In this document: positions 1 to 8,625 of the stretch, piece after piece
How the letters are laid out: each line of letters opens with the position of its first letter
How positions within the stretch are numbered: the first letter of the stretch is position 1
Assembly (NCBI GenBank): GCA_900772495.1
Contig: CAAHEJ010000122.1
Coordinates: forward strand, 1 to 23,368
Reading direction: 5' to 3'
Length of the DNA: 23,368 nt
Source: an uncultured Campylobacter sp.
GTDB lineage: Bacteria > Campylobacterota > Campylobacteria > Campylobacterales > Campylobacteraceae
Notes under the pieces: model-generated
Database searches by the model: none
What the model was told of the DNA's origin: nothing
Seen by the model: only the letters and a program-made list of their open reading frames with translations
Made by a program: the position numbers and the translations under genes

Positions 1-446
1 GCTTCAAAGTCAAGTATGTAGCGGTAGTTGCCCCTTTCTTTAAGCTCGATTTTGTCGATATCTTTGGCTTTGAGCGGCTCGCTAAGCCTTAAAGTAAGGG
101 CATTTTCTTGCTTTGATGAGCTGAGCACAAAAAGGGGCTTGTCTTTGCTTGCGCTCGTTTTGCTCGCCTTTAAATTTAGGGCATTTAGCTCGTCTTCATA
201 GGCTTTGGTGTCTAAATTTAGAGCCTTTGAGCTGATGATGAGCCGCTTTAAAAGCTCTTTTTTGCCCTTTTCATCGTCATTTACCACGCTTTGTATGTAA
301 AGGCTTCGCAGCTGTTGATGAAATTTGCTTTTTTGCGTGGAAGTGGCGAAATTTTTGTCAAAATTTGCCAGCTCTTTCTCATACGCGCCAAAAAACATAG
401 TGGCGCAAAGTGCGAGTGCAAGGGCTGTTTTAAGAATTTTCGCCAT
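1..446 (-). CDS. amiA: N-acetylmuramoyl-L-alanine amidase, N-terminal part (cut by window edge)
   Basis: The minus frame from an ATG at 446 stays open to base 1, giving 148 codons of an unfinished protein. It starts with a hydrophobic export signal (MAKILKTALALALCATMFFG), then a charged helical region, then a beta-rich stretch near residues 112-148 that fits an AMIN domain (SKQENALTLRLSEPLKAKD, then IELKERGNYRYILDF). The catalytic Amidase_3 domain would lie outside the window. The call rests on this architecture and on position: in C. jejuni amiA follows the NMO-family gene and tyrS. The start overlaps the NMO-family gene end by 17 nt in another frame, so the two are probably cotranscribed. 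Periplasmic AmiC-type amidases cleave septal peptidoglycan between MurNAc and the stem peptide. The identity would be weak without the gene order. Confidence 0.75.
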   Translation of the reverse strand, partial: MAKILKTALALALCATMFFGAYEKELANFDKNFATSTQKSKFHQQLRSLYIQSVVNDDEKGKKELLKRLIISSKALNLDTKAYEDELNALNLKASKTSASKDKPLFVLSSSKQENALTLRLSEPLKAKDIDKIELKERGNYRYILDFE

Positions 447-1527
447 TTACTAGCTTTTCCATAAGCTCTTTAACGGATATGAGCTTGTCTAAACGCCAGC
501 CATTCGCGCCTGTGAAAAACAACCCCGTGTCTTTGCGCCCAAAATACGCGTCAAAAAGCCTATCGGCTATGCAGTATCCTACCTTTGTGGCTTCTTTGCC
601 GCGCCCACAAGGCGTTACGCAGTTGCTTACGCAGTTTATCTTTGGTCCCATTCTTTTATCGACTAAATTCAGCAAATTTGTCCGCACTCCGCGCGCAGGA
701 TAGCCCACAGGCGAGTGGATTAGCTCTATGTCTTCTTTTTTACACCCAAGCAAAACGCTTTTAAATTCATCGCTTGCATCGCATTCAAAAGTGCCGATAA
801 AGCGCGTTCCCATTTGCACGCCGCTTGCGCCTAAACTCATCATTGTTTCAATATCTTTTTTGTCCCAAACGCCCCCAGCAGCGATGATAGGAAAGTCGCC
901 CCACTCTTTTGCTTCTGCTACAACTGATGGCAAAATGGCTTCTAATTGATAGTTTTTATCAAGGCATTGCTCATAAGTAAAGCCCTGATGTCCGCCACTC
1001 TTTGGTCCTTCAACTACAACAGCATCTGGCAAGCGGTTGTAGCGCATTTGCCAGCGTTTGCAGATGATTTTAAGAGCTTTTGCGGACGATACTATCGGCA
1101 CGAGCGCAACTTCGGGAAAATCCTGCGTGAATTCGGGCAAATTTGTAGGCAGTCCAGCCCCTGAAATGATGACATTAAAGCCTACTTCACAAGCATCGTG
1201 GGCTATCCTTGCATAATCATTGCTTGCGCAAAGTATGTTACAACCAAGCGGTGCGTTGCCACAAACCTTGCGAGCGTTTGTTATGACGGCGTTTAAGCCC
1301 TCACGCGAGTAGAAATTCTCACTACCATAAGGCTTAGCGTTAAGCTCTTTTTTAATGTGTGAGCGGTTTTCATAATACCCCGTGCCTACTGATGAAATGA
1401 CACCAAGCCCGCCGTTTAAGGACACTGCGCTAGCAAGTCTGTCCCAGCTTATGCCAAGTCCCATTCCACCTTGTATAATGGGGTATTTTACCTTGTGTTT
1501 GCCGATTTGTAGGGCATTGAAACTCAT
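430..1527 (-). CDS. NMO/2-nitropropane dioxygenase-family flavoprotein
   Basis: A 365-aa TIM-barrel FMN protein of the nitronate monooxygenase/FabK-like superfamily. Visible family features are the N-terminal PIIQGGMGLGISW segment (residues 16-28), GGHQG at 178-182 (the His region associated with catalysis in NMOs), and the flavin phosphate-binding AAGGVWDKKDIETMMSLGAS stretch at 216-235. A C-terminal Cys cluster (C299, C303, C307, then YCIADRL at 318-324) belongs to a common bacterial subfamily. The start codon shares one base with the tyrS stop (TAATG), with AAAGG upstream, so translation is probably coupled. Substrate is unknown: nitronate detoxification or NAD(P)H-dependent flavin oxidoreductase activity are both possible from sequence. 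It is the same gene that sits between amiA and tyrS in C. jejuni. Confidence 0.85.
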   Translation of the reverse strand: MSFNALQIGKHKVKYPIIQGGMGLGISWDRLASAVSLNGGLGVISSVGTGYYENRSHIKKELNAKPYGSENFYSREGLNAVITNARKVCGNAPLGCNILCASNDYARIAHDACEVGFNVIISGAGLPTNLPEFTQDFPEVALVPIVSSAKALKIICKRWQMRYNRLPDAVVVEGPKSGGHQGFTYEQCLDKNYQLEAILPSVVAEAKEWGDFPIIAAGGVWDKKDIETMMSLGASGVQMGTRFIGTFECDASDEFKSVLLGCKKEDIELIHSPVGYPARGVRTNLLNLVDKRMGPKINCVSNCVTPCGRGKEATKVGYCIADRLFDAYFGRKDTGLFFTGANGWRLDKLISVKELMEKLVNGENS

Positions 1528-2729
1528 TATAAAACCTTTAATTTTGCGAATTTTCGCTTGCCAACCTGCAAGATATATTCGCCTTTTGTGAGCTGCATTT
1601 GCTCATCTTGCACCTTTTGCGCATTGACACTTACCGCATTTGCGGCTATGTCGCGGCGTGCTGCACTTGTAGAATTTGCAAGCTCGCACAGCACCAAAGC
1701 CTTAGCCAGCCACAAACTCGTCTCACTCGTAAATTCAGCTAGCTTGCTTGGCATTTGTTTTGCGCTATGCACCCTGTCAAATTCAGCCTTAGCACCCAAA
1801 GCGTCATCTTTTGAGCTAAAACGCGTGGCAAGTTCTAAGGCTAGCTTTTCTTTTGCTAGCTTTGGGTGAATTTTAGCTGATTTTAAATTTGCTTTCAAGT
1901 CCTTTAAATCTTGGGCTGAAATTTGGCTTAAAAGCTCATAATAACGCAGCATTAACTCGTCATTTATGCTTAAAATTTTAGCATAAATTTCGTTTGCATT
2001 TTCGCTAATGCCTATGTAATTGTTAAGGCTTTTGCTCATTTTTTGCACCCCATCAAGCCCTTCAAGCAAAGGCATCATCATCACTACTTGTTCTTTGCCT
2101 ATTTTATAAGTTTTTTGCAAATGCCTGCCCATTAAAAGGTTGAATTTTTGGTCTGTTCCGCCTATTTCTATGTCGCTTTTAAGCACCACGCTGTCATAGC
2201 CTTGCAAAAGCGGATATAAGAATTCGCTTATAGAAATGGGACTTTGCGCCTTGTAACGCTTAGTGAAATCGTCTCTTTCTAGCATTCTAGCCACACTAAA
2301 AGTCGATGCAAGCTCGACAATGCCAGCACTTCCTAAGTCATTAAGCCAGTCGGAGTTAAATTTTATCTGCGTTTTGTTTTTGTCAAGTATGCGAAACACT
2401 TGCTCTTCGTAGGTTCTAGCATTTTTTAGCACTTCATTTTGCGCAAGCTTCTTGCGTGTGGTGTTTTTGCCTGTGGGGTCGCCGATTTGCCCTGTGAAAT
2501 CGCCGATTAAAAACTGAACGATAGCCCCGTGCTTTTGCAAAAGCGCCATTTTGTTAAGCACTACGCTGTGTCCTAAATGCAAATCAGGTGCCGTTGGGTC
2601 AAAGCCAGCTTTTACGAAAAAATGCTTGCCCTTTTCGTAAAAGTCGCGCACTAAAATTTCAAGCCGTTCTTCATCGATGAGTTCGGCAACGCCTTGTTTT
2701 ATGTCGGCTAAAATTTCTTTTAAATTCAT
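1527..2729 (-). CDS. tyrS: tyrosyl-tRNA synthetase
   Basis: A 400-aa class I aminoacyl-tRNA synthetase that charges tRNA-Tyr in the cytoplasm. The HIGH signature reads HLGH at residues 51-54, after AGFDPTAPDL. The KMSKS loop is at 230-234 (DGVQKMSKSLNN), and an S4-type RNA-binding domain forms the C-terminus (about 335-400, ending in GEYILQVGKRKFAKLKVL). Full length for the bacterial TyrZ-like subgroup. The ATG lies 14 nt past the spoT stop with AAAGG six bases upstream. It is part of the spoT-tyrS-NMO-amiA run; no separate promoter or T-box is visible. Confidence 0.97.
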   Translation of the reverse strand: MNLKEILADIKQGVAELIDEERLEILVRDFYEKGKHFFVKAGFDPTAPDLHLGHSVVLNKMALLQKHGAIVQFLIGDFTGQIGDPTGKNTTRKKLAQNEVLKNARTYEEQVFRILDKNKTQIKFNSDWLNDLGSAGIVELASTFSVARMLERDDFTKRYKAQSPISISEFLYPLLQGYDSVVLKSDIEIGGTDQKFNLLMGRHLQKTYKIGKEQVVMMMPLLEGLDGVQKMSKSLNNYIGISENANEIYAKILSINDELMLRYYELLSQISAQDLKDLKANLKSAKIHPKLAKEKLALELATRFSSKDDALGAKAEFDRVHSAKQMPSKLAEFTSETSLWLAKALVLCELANSTSAARRDIAANAVSVNAQKVQDEQMQLTKGEYILQVGKRKFAKLKVL

Positions 2730-2743
2730 CTTAAACCTTTCTT

Positions 2744-4942
2744 TTAGTTGTTGTAAGCGTCATTTAAGGAAGTAAAATCCAAGATTTTATACTGGGATTT
2801 TAGCCTTTCTTTGACATCGCTTACATTTGTTCTGTTTGGAAATTCGACATTTGCTTCAAAAAAATCCATACTTGATTCTTGTGAATTTGACAAGGTGATG
2901 GACAAAACATTTGCCTGCATTTTAGAAAGCGTGGTTAAAAAAGCAGCCAGCGCGCCCCTTTTGTTGTCAAGCGAAAAGATGATTTTGTAGGCTTTTGAGA
3001 TATTTTGCGCCCATTCTACAAACACCATTTGTTTTTTGTTTTCTAACATATCCTGCGCCCTTTCGCAAAATTTATGGTGCAAGATGATATTGCCACTTTC
3101 CACAAAGGCTAAAATCTCATCGCCCTTTCGCGGATGACAGCACACATCAAAGTCCATATTTGCAATTTTGTGGTTTGAGTAAGCCGTGATATTTTCAAAT
3201 TTTTGCTCTTTAATCTCATATTTGTCAAAGTATTTGTCAAAAAGGTAGAATTTTTTGGCGTATTTTTTCAGCATATTTACCGCTTCTTTAAAAAAAGCAC
3301 TGCTTACACAAATTTGCCCCAAACGCTTGTTTAAATGCTCTTTTTCTATCCAGTCATTCACTACAAGCTCACTTTGGTTAAACACGGAGATTAAAATGTT
3401 AAGCGAGGCTTGCAAATTTATCTCTCTTATCTTTTGGCGACAAAACTCCCTTATGGCAGACTTTGCCTTGCCTGTTTTAACACTATCCACCCAAGAGCAG
3501 CGATACATTTTTTCATTGCTCGTAACGATACGCACAATGTCGCCGTTTTTGAGCTTAGTAAGAAGCGGCACTTTCATACGATTCACATAAGCACTTTTAG
3601 CATAAAGTCCTAGTTTAGTATGCACTTCATAAGCATAATCAAGCACAGTTGCCCCGCGCGGCAAGGTAAAAATCTCGCCCTTTGGAGAATAAACGGCGAT
3701 ATCTTCTACATAAAGGCTTTCTTTGGCGTATTCATAAAGCTCCACAGCGTTTAAATTCTGTGAATTTTCAACGCTACTTTGCATAGAAATATCACTCAAC
3801 CAGTCAAGTTTTGGGGCGGCAAGGCTTGAATCTTCTTTGTATTTCCAGTGTGCGGCTACGCCAAGCTCGGCGATTTTGTGCATATCAAAGGTGCGAATTT
3901 GCGCCTCGATAATGTTGCGCGTGTCAAAGATAGTCGTGTGTATGGTTTGGTAGCCATTTTGCTTTGGCAAGGCTATGTAGTCCTTAAAGCGCGACACAAG
4001 CGGGTTAAAATTCGTGTGTAAAATCCCAAGCGCAAGATAACAATCAGAAATTTCTTTCACAAGTATGCGAACGCCAAGCAAATCAAGCACTTCTTCTATG
4101 CTGATGCCCTTGCGCTGCATTTTAAGATAAATCGAGTAGTTGTGCTTTATGCGCTTTTGGATTTCATAATCCCCGCTGCGAAAGCCGTTTTTTTGAAAGA
4201 GTAAATCAAGTTTTGAGATGAATTCATTAAGCCCAAGCTGTATGTGCTGGTCGTTTGAGTTAATGTATCGGTCAATTTGCGCAAATTCTTCTGGCATTAA
4301 ATACTTAAAGCTCAAATCCTCCAAGTAGTTTTTAATGCTTGAAATTCCAAGCCTGTGAGCGATGGGCGCATAAACGACAAGGGTTTCCTCGCTGATGCGC
4401 TTTTGCTTGTCCTCGCGCAAGGCATCAAGGGTAAGCATATTGTGCAACCTGTCGCAAAGTTTGATGACAAGCACGCTTGCATCTTCTATGCTCGCTAAAA
4501 GCATATTGCGAAAACTTAACGCTGAACGGGCTAAATTCTTACTCACACGGCTGAATTCGTCCTCTCTAATGTCTGTGATTTTGGTAAGCCCTTGCACGAG
4601 CTTTGTTACCTCAGCTCCAAACATTTCGCGCAGCTCATCTTCGCTGTGTGGCGTGTCCTCGATGACATCGTGCAAGAGTGCAGCCACTACCATAGCTTCG
4701 TTTGCGCTCAAATACCCAACCAAAGTCGCCACAAGTATGGGATGCACGGCATAAGGCTCGCCGCTCTTTCGCACCTGTCCGTTGTGCGCCTCTACGCAAA
4801 AATTCACCGCTGTTTTTATCTTTGGGCTTGACAAAAACACCCGAAAAAGCAGCTCTTGCGCCCCTTGCAAATCCTTACAATCTTTAAGCTCTTCGATGAG
4901 ATTTTCAAGGAACAAATCCTCATCAATCGCTTTCAAAGCCAC
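2744..4942 (-). CDS. spoT: bifunctional (p)ppGpp synthetase/hydrolase (Rsh)
   Basis: A 732-aa long Rel/SpoT homologue that makes and degrades (p)ppGpp. Order of domains: HD hydrolase (about 45-200, with H67 in AVHPIL, HDVIEDT from H91-D92, and D164 in KLCDRLHNM); synthetase (about 255-370, with DLLGVRI near 287 and the EAQIRT motif at 346-351); TGS (about 417-480, EDIAVYSPKGEIFTLPRG); and a C-terminal ACT domain (about 655-732). HD residues look intact, so both activities are expected, as befits the single long Rsh of Campylobacter. The start is unusual: the longest frame opens with GTG at 4942, inside rpoZ with a 20-nt overlap. A TTG two codons later (4936) is better spaced from a GAGAG Shine-Dalgarno-like run. 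The rpoZ-spoT pairing is widespread in bacteria. Confidence 0.95.
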   Translation of the reverse strand: MALKAIDEDLFLENLIEELKDCKDLQGAQELLFRVFLSSPKIKTAVNFCVEAHNGQVRKSGEPYAVHPILVATLVGYLSANEAMVVAALLHDVIEDTPHSEDELREMFGAEVTKLVQGLTKITDIREDEFSRVSKNLARSALSFRNMLLASIEDASVLVIKLCDRLHNMLTLDALREDKQKRISEETLVVYAPIAHRLGISSIKNYLEDLSFKYLMPEEFAQIDRYINSNDQHIQLGLNEFISKLDLLFQKNGFRSGDYEIQKRIKHNYSIYLKMQRKGISIEEVLDLLGVRILVKEISDCYLALGILHTNFNPLVSRFKDYIALPKQNGYQTIHTTIFDTRNIIEAQIRTFDMHKIAELGVAAHWKYKEDSSLAAPKLDWLSDISMQSSVENSQNLNAVELYEYAKESLYVEDIAVYSPKGEIFTLPRGATVLDYAYEVHTKLGLYAKSAYVNRMKVPLLTKLKNGDIVRIVTSNEKMYRCSWVDSVKTGKAKSAIREFCRQKIREINLQASLNILISVFNQSELVVNDWIEKEHLNKRLGQICVSSAFFKEAVNMLKKYAKKFYLFDKYFDKYEIKEQKFENITAYSNHKIANMDFDVCCHPRKGDEILAFVESGNIILHHKFCERAQDMLENKKQMVFVEWAQNISKAYKIIFSLDNKRGALAAFLTTLSKMQANVLSITLSNSQESSMDFFEANVEFPNRTNVSDVKERLKSQYKILDFTSLNDAYNN

Positions 4943-5141
4943 TCTCTAAAAGAATTTTGCCCTCAGCAATCTCCAAAAGGGCTATGTCAGCGAATTTGCT
5001 GACTTCTTTGTCTGTTTGCACCAAAGGCACAGCACCATTTGCCAACGCCTCAGCACGCCTTGCTACCATTAAAGTGAGCTTGTATCGGTCTCCGTTTAAA
5101 TTTGATAAAGCCTTTGCGGCTATTTCTTCAAGTCTTGTCAT
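4923..5141 (-). CDS. rpoZ: RNA polymerase omega subunit
   Basis: A 72-aa protein with the omega-family core (RLEEIAAKALSNLNGDRYKL, then VARRAEALANGA, then ADIALLEIAEGKI). Omega binds beta-prime, helps core assembly, and in many bacteria forms part of a ppGpp site, which fits its position directly before spoT. The frame is open back to 5183, but the ATG at 5141 is preferred: it has AAAGGA six bases upstream and starts at the point where family similarity begins, while the extra 14 codons run into the pyrH 3' end. Its 3' end overlaps spoT by 20 nt. Confidence 0.93.
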   Translation of the reverse strand: MTRLEEIAAKALSNLNGDRYKLTLMVARRAEALANGAVPLVQTDKEVSKFADIALLEIAEGKILLESGFESD

Positions 5142-5164
5142 TGTTTGTCCTTTAAAAATTTGAT

Positions 5165-5878
5165 TTAATGCACCATAGAGCAAGAGCTAAAATCCCCTTG
5201 CACGATTTTCAGCAAGTTTTTAGGCTGAAACATATTGCAAACCACGATAGGCAAGGCGTTGTCCTTTGCCAGCGCGATAGCTGTGGCGTCCATCACCTTT
5301 ATATCGTCTCTTAACGCCTCATCATAGCTCAATGAGCTTAAAAATTTAGCATCTTTGAATTTGTTTGGGTCTTTGTTATACACGCCATCGACTTTTGTGG
5401 CTTTGATAATCATCTGAGCCTCGATTTCAACGGCTCTTAAAATAGCCGAAGTGTCTGTGGTAAAGAAAGTATTGCCCGTGCCAGCAGCGAAAATCACCAC
5501 ACGCCCTTTTTCTAGGTGTCTTTGAGCGCGTAGCATAATGTAAGTCTCGCAAAAAGCCTCCATTTTTATAGCACTTTGCACGCGTGCTTCAAGCCCAAAG
5601 CTCTCTAACGCCTCACGCATCGCTATGGCGTTGATGACTGTGGCTAGCATTCCCATATGGTCGCCACTTGTGCGCTTGATAAGCCCGTCCTTTGCCGCTG
5701 TAACCCCGCGGATAATGTTGCCTCCGCCGATGACTATGCCAACCTCCGTGCCACACTCCACTAAGGCTTTGATTTCACTCGCTATGTATTTAAGCACTGA
5801 ATTTTCAATGCCAAAACCGCTTTCCCCAGCCAAAGCCTCGCCTGAAAATTTGACTAAAATTCGTTTTTTCTCGTTCAT
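5165..5878 (-). CDS. pyrH: UMP kinase
   Basis: A 237-aa amino-acid-kinase-family UMP kinase that phosphorylates UMP to UDP in pyrimidine nucleotide synthesis. Recognisable elements are ILVKFSGEAL near the N-terminus (phosphate-binding Lys), IGGGNIIRG (about 50-58), SGDHMGMLATVINA (about 71-84), the TGNTFFTTDTSAILRAVEI nucleotide/acceptor region (about 134-152), and KATKVDGVYNKDP (about 159-171). Length is normal. The ATG has AAAGGG upstream and a promoter-like TATAAT about 21 nt before it, so pyrH may start a transcription unit continuing into rpoZ, spoT, tyrS and beyond. Confidence 0.97.
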   Translation of the reverse strand: MNEKKRILVKFSGEALAGESGFGIENSVLKYIASEIKALVECGTEVGIVIGGGNIIRGVTAAKDGLIKRTSGDHMGMLATVINAIAMREALESFGLEARVQSAIKMEAFCETYIMLRAQRHLEKGRVVIFAAGTGNTFFTTDTSAILRAVEIEAQMIIKATKVDGVYNKDPNKFKDAKFLSSLSYDEALRDDIKVMDATAIALAKDNALPIVVCNMFQPKNLLKIVQGDFSSCSMVH

Positions 5879-5898
5879 TGTCGCCCTTTGTCTTTAAA

Positions 5899-5912
5899 AT
5901 TATATCTCAAAA
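5899..5912 (-). promoter_or_regulatory. Candidate sigma-70 promoter for pyrH
   Basis: On the minus strand GATATAAT fits the Campylobacter -10 pattern gnTAnaAT exactly, with the hexamer at 5904-5899. The predicted transcript start is near 5892, about 14 nt before the pyrH ATG. It lies in the 48-nt gap after the EnvC-like gene, the largest intergenic gap in this part of the run. No clear -35 is visible, as is usual for Campylobacter. Confidence 0.5.
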
Positions 5913-5926
5913 GCCTTTAAAAATGG

Positions 5927-7093
5927 TTAATTTAAACTGATTAACTCCAAAGGATTGATATGAAATTTTTCTTGCGTAACCTCAAAGGTTAAATCATTTT
6001 TCACTCGCCCCAAAACTTCGCCCTTTTTCACGCGCTTGCCAACCTTTGCTGTGGGGGCGATTTGATAAAGATGAGCATAAATCGTGTGTATGCCGCCGCT
6101 ATGTTCTACGATGACGACATTTTGGAGCAAATTTGTTTGCTTTGCAAAGACGATTTTGCCGTCAAACACGCTCTTTACCCTTGCGTCTGGGCTTTTGCTC
6201 CGTAAAATCACATTTTCGTTAAAGAGTTTTATGTTGTAAATGGGGTCTGTGAAATTCCCAAAGCGTTGTTTAACCGTGAAACTTTCAAGCGGAGCTATGG
6301 TTTTTTTGCCGTTGTATCTTTTTACTAAACTGCCTGTGTAGCTTGAACCAAGCTGCTTGACATTTGGGGCTAAATTTGGAGTGCTTTTGGCTGATTCTTT
6401 TTTGTTGCTCACTATGTTTAAATCCGCAAGTGTTTTTCTAATCTCATTTTGTTGCTTTTGTAAGTCCTCTAACTTTTTAGTGTAAATGTTTTTGTCGATT
6501 TTTTGCCGCTCAATCTCTTCGATTTGCTTTTTTTTGAGTCTTTCGAGCTTGTTAAGCTGCGCGCTGTATTGTTTTAAATTTGAATTCATCTCGTTGATTT
6601 TGCCTTGTTTTTCATCTATCAGCAAGGAATTTTTTTTATAATCCTGCAAAAGTTTTTTCAACTCATCTTTCAAAACCCCGTCAAAAGAAAGCAAAATTTC
6701 ATAAACGATAAAGCCATCATCACTTTCAGCATAGCCACTTGGCACGGACAAATCAAAGGCAAAGTCTTGTGCGATAAGGCTGATGAATTGATTTTCTATC
6801 AAATTTCTATCTTTAAGCAAATTTTGATTTTGCGCGTTTAAGTTTGCAAGCTCTTGGCTGTATGATTTCACGCCCTTTTCAAGCTTGCTTGCTTCAACAC
6901 TTGCGCTTTGAATTTGCACGCTTAAATTTTTGAGATTTTTTTCGCTCGTCTTTATGTCGTTTGCTAAATCTTCAAGTTTTTTGTTAAGCTGTGCCTTTAT
7001 GCGCTCATTTTCTTTGAGATTTTTTGTCTTTTCGCTCACCGAATTTGCAAAGGCGACACTAAAAAAGAGCAAAAAACACAGCCAAAATTTCAT
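5927..7093 (-). CDS. EnvC-like coiled-coil protein with degenerate LytM (M23) domain
   Basis: A 388-aa exported protein: signal peptide (residues 1-16, cleavage after AFA), a long Lys/Glu/Leu-rich coiled coil (about 20-235), and a C-terminal LytM/M23-type fold (about 268-388). Active LytM enzymes bind zinc through an HxxxD motif and the second His of an HxH motif. Here the first ligand region reads NIKLFNENVILRSK, with neither His nor Asp, and the terminal HLHFE equivalent reads DLTFEV. Only the YAHL His (H341) remains. This matches EnvC-type activators, which lost peptidase activity and switch on amidases when FtsEX cycles ATP. The ATG overlaps the ftsX stop by 4 nt. Cj1275c and an M23 protein next to H. 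pylori ftsEX are the expected orthologues. The role as an amidase activator is inference. Confidence 0.85.
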   Translation of the reverse strand: MKFWLCFLLFFSVAFANSVSEKTKNLKENERIKAQLNKKLEDLANDIKTSEKNLKNLSVQIQSASVEASKLEKGVKSYSQELANLNAQNQNLLKDRNLIENQFISLIAQDFAFDLSVPSGYAESDDGFIVYEILLSFDGVLKDELKKLLQDYKKNSLLIDEKQGKINEMNSNLKQYSAQLNKLERLKKKQIEEIERQKIDKNIYTKKLEDLQKQQNEIRKTLADLNIVSNKKESAKSTPNLAPNVKQLGSSYTGSLVKRYNGKKTIAPLESFTVKQRFGNFTDPIYNIKLFNENVILRSKSPDARVKSVFDGKIVFAKQTNLLQNVVIVEHSGGIHTIYAHLYQIAPTAKVGKRVKKGEVLGRVKNDLTFEVTQEKFHINPLELISLN

Positions 7094-7896
7094 CTTTTTA
7101 CCTTAAACATTACTGAATTTACACAGAGTAAAGATAAAACCAAAGTGATAACAAAAATGACGATTAAATGTAAAATAAAATTCATCTCAGGCAACGAAAT
7201 TCCTGTGAATTCAAGGCTTTTTTGCACGAAAGAAAGGGAAAAAATTTGCGTGAAAAACACGAGCAAAATCACAAAGGCGATAAAACAATCCACAAGCACG
7301 ATTTTATAGAGCATAAAGGCACGAAACCAAAAGGGTGCGCCAAACAAGCACATTATCTCAACTCTTTCAGTATGCTCAAAAAGCCAAATTCGCATTTGTT
7401 TAAAGAAAAGCACCACAGAAAGCATTATGATGATGAGCAAAAAGAACCAAAACACAAATTTCATCAAACTTAAAAGCGTGTAAATTTGGTCATAAGTCTT
7501 TAAAAACACCTCTACTTTGCTTATGCCAGAAAGTTTTAAAAGTTTCGTTTTGATGTCGTTTAGCTCGCTTTGAGTGGGGAAATGATTGAGGTTGATTTTG
7601 TAAAATTTGGGTAGATTTTTTTCGAGTGTGGCGAGGTTGCTTGCGGAGAGATTGTTTTTTAATCGTCCTATGAATTCTTTTGTATCTATGCTTTGCACAG
7701 CGTTAATGCTTGGGATTTGCGCCTTTAATTTGCTTTGTTCTTGTGGAGTCGTGCTTGCGATGATGATGCTGTATCTTTCATTGACAAGAGTTTCATAATG
7801 CTTTAAGGTTTGATTGATGATGAATAAAAATTCAAAGGCAAACATTAAAAAGAGTAGCGGTAGGATTAAGGATAAATGCGTTTTAAAAGATTTCAT
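7090..7896 (-). CDS. ftsX: Cell-division protein FtsX (permease-like)
   Basis: A 268-aa inner-membrane protein with the FtsX layout: one N-terminal transmembrane helix (about 8-28), a periplasmic domain of about 110 residues, then three helices (about 142-166, 193-222, 238-262). With FtsE it forms a divisome complex that transmits ATP hydrolysis across the membrane to a periplasmic amidase activator rather than transporting a substrate. It overlaps ftsE by 14 nt upstream and the EnvC-like gene by 4 nt downstream, so all three are probably translated in concert. The primary sequence is divergent; the call relies on topology plus neighbours. Confidence 0.9.
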   Translation of the reverse strand: MKSFKTHLSLILPLLFLMFAFEFLFIINQTLKHYETLVNERYSIIIASTTPQEQSKLKAQIPSINAVQSIDTKEFIGRLKNNLSASNLATLEKNLPKFYKINLNHFPTQSELNDIKTKLLKLSGISKVEVFLKTYDQIYTLLSLMKFVFWFFLLIIIMLSVVLFFKQMRIWLFEHTERVEIMCLFGAPFWFRAFMLYKIVLVDCFIAFVILLVFFTQIFSLSFVQKSLEFTGISLPEMNFILHLIVIFVITLVLSLLCVNSVMFKVKR

Positions 7897-8581
7897 TCAT
7901 CTGTCCTTGCTCTATGTGAAAATGTCTGAATTCAAAGCGTTTGAAATCATTAGGAATGCGGTGCGTAACGATAACCACACAAGCATCAAGTGCTTGCCTT
8001 GCCGAGACAAGCAAATCCCACACAACCGATGATGAATACTCGTCCAAATTTCCCGTAGGTTCATCGCAAAGAAGCAAGGGTGGATTGTGCGCTAAGGCTC
8101 TTGCCATAGCCGCTCTTTGTTGCTCACCACCTGAAAGCTGATTAGGTTTTTTGTCTCCTTTAAATTGCAACTCTGTGTGCTTTAAAAGCTTTTCGGCTTG
8201 TAAATTGCAAATGCGCTTGCTGTAACCCTTTATCATCAAAGGTAACATAATGTTTTTTTTGATAGTGAATTCTTTGATGAGTTTGTAATCTTGAAAAATA
8301 ATGCCGATTTGCTGGCGCAAGCGCAAAAGCTCGGCGTTGGAAATGCCTTTTAAAAGGCTTCCGCATACTTCAAGCCTGCCCGCACGCGGCTCTAACTCTC
8401 CATAAAAGCTCTTTAAAAGCGTGGATTTACCGCTACCGCTCTTGCCCGTGATGATGATGAAATCTTGTCTGTGAAAGGTAAAATTTGCCTTGTTGATAAC
8501 AAATTGATTTTTCTCATCGTATTCATCATAGCCTAGTGATAGATTTTGCGCTTTGATTAAGATAGAATTTGACTCTGGCAT
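7883..8581 (-). CDS. ftsE: Cell-division ATP-binding protein FtsE
   Basis: A 232-aa ABC ATPase. Walker A is GKSGSGKST at 46-54, the Q-loop Gln is 97 (IIFQDYKL), the signature is LSGGEQQ at 149-155, Walker B is LLLCDEP at 169-175, and the switch His is 207 (VIVTHR). The DEPTGNLD form is typical of the FtsE/LolD/MacB subgroup. FtsE sits on the cytoplasmic face of FtsX and drives septal peptidoglycan hydrolysis through it. The ATG follows a GGGGG Shine-Dalgarno-like run. A gnTAnaAT-type -10 lies in the 44-nt gap after trmB. Confidence 0.95.
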   Translation of the reverse strand: MPESNSILIKAQNLSLGYDEYDEKNQFVINKANFTFHRQDFIIITGKSGSGKSTLLKSFYGELEPRAGRLEVCGSLLKGISNAELLRLRQQIGIIFQDYKLIKEFTIKKNIMLPLMIKGYSKRICNLQAEKLLKHTELQFKGDKKPNQLSGGEQQRAAMARALAHNPPLLLCDEPTGNLDEYSSSVVWDLLVSARQALDACVVIVTHRIPNDFKRFEFRHFHIEQGQMNEIF

Positions 8582-8604
8582 TTTTCCCCCACATATAACG
8601 CCTT

Positions 8605-8612
8605 ATTTTATC
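8605..8612 (-). promoter_or_regulatory. Candidate -10 element upstream of ftsE
   Basis: Minus-strand GATAAAAT matches the Campylobacter gnTAnaAT -10 pattern. It is in the short gap between the trmB stop (8626) and the ftsE start, with a predicted transcript start about 17 nt before the ATG. A match of this length is expected often by chance in AT-rich DNA. Confidence 0.35.
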
Positions 8613-8625
8613 TTAAAATCGTTAA

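Noticed and set aside
3255..4831. Plus-strand frames of up to 119 codons opposite spoT
   Set aside because: Shadow frames of a clearly identified gene, with no start-site support and no recognisable similarity.
5927..7093. EnvC-like protein as an active M23 peptidase
   Set aside because: The first zinc-ligand pair and the terminal HxH motif are absent.
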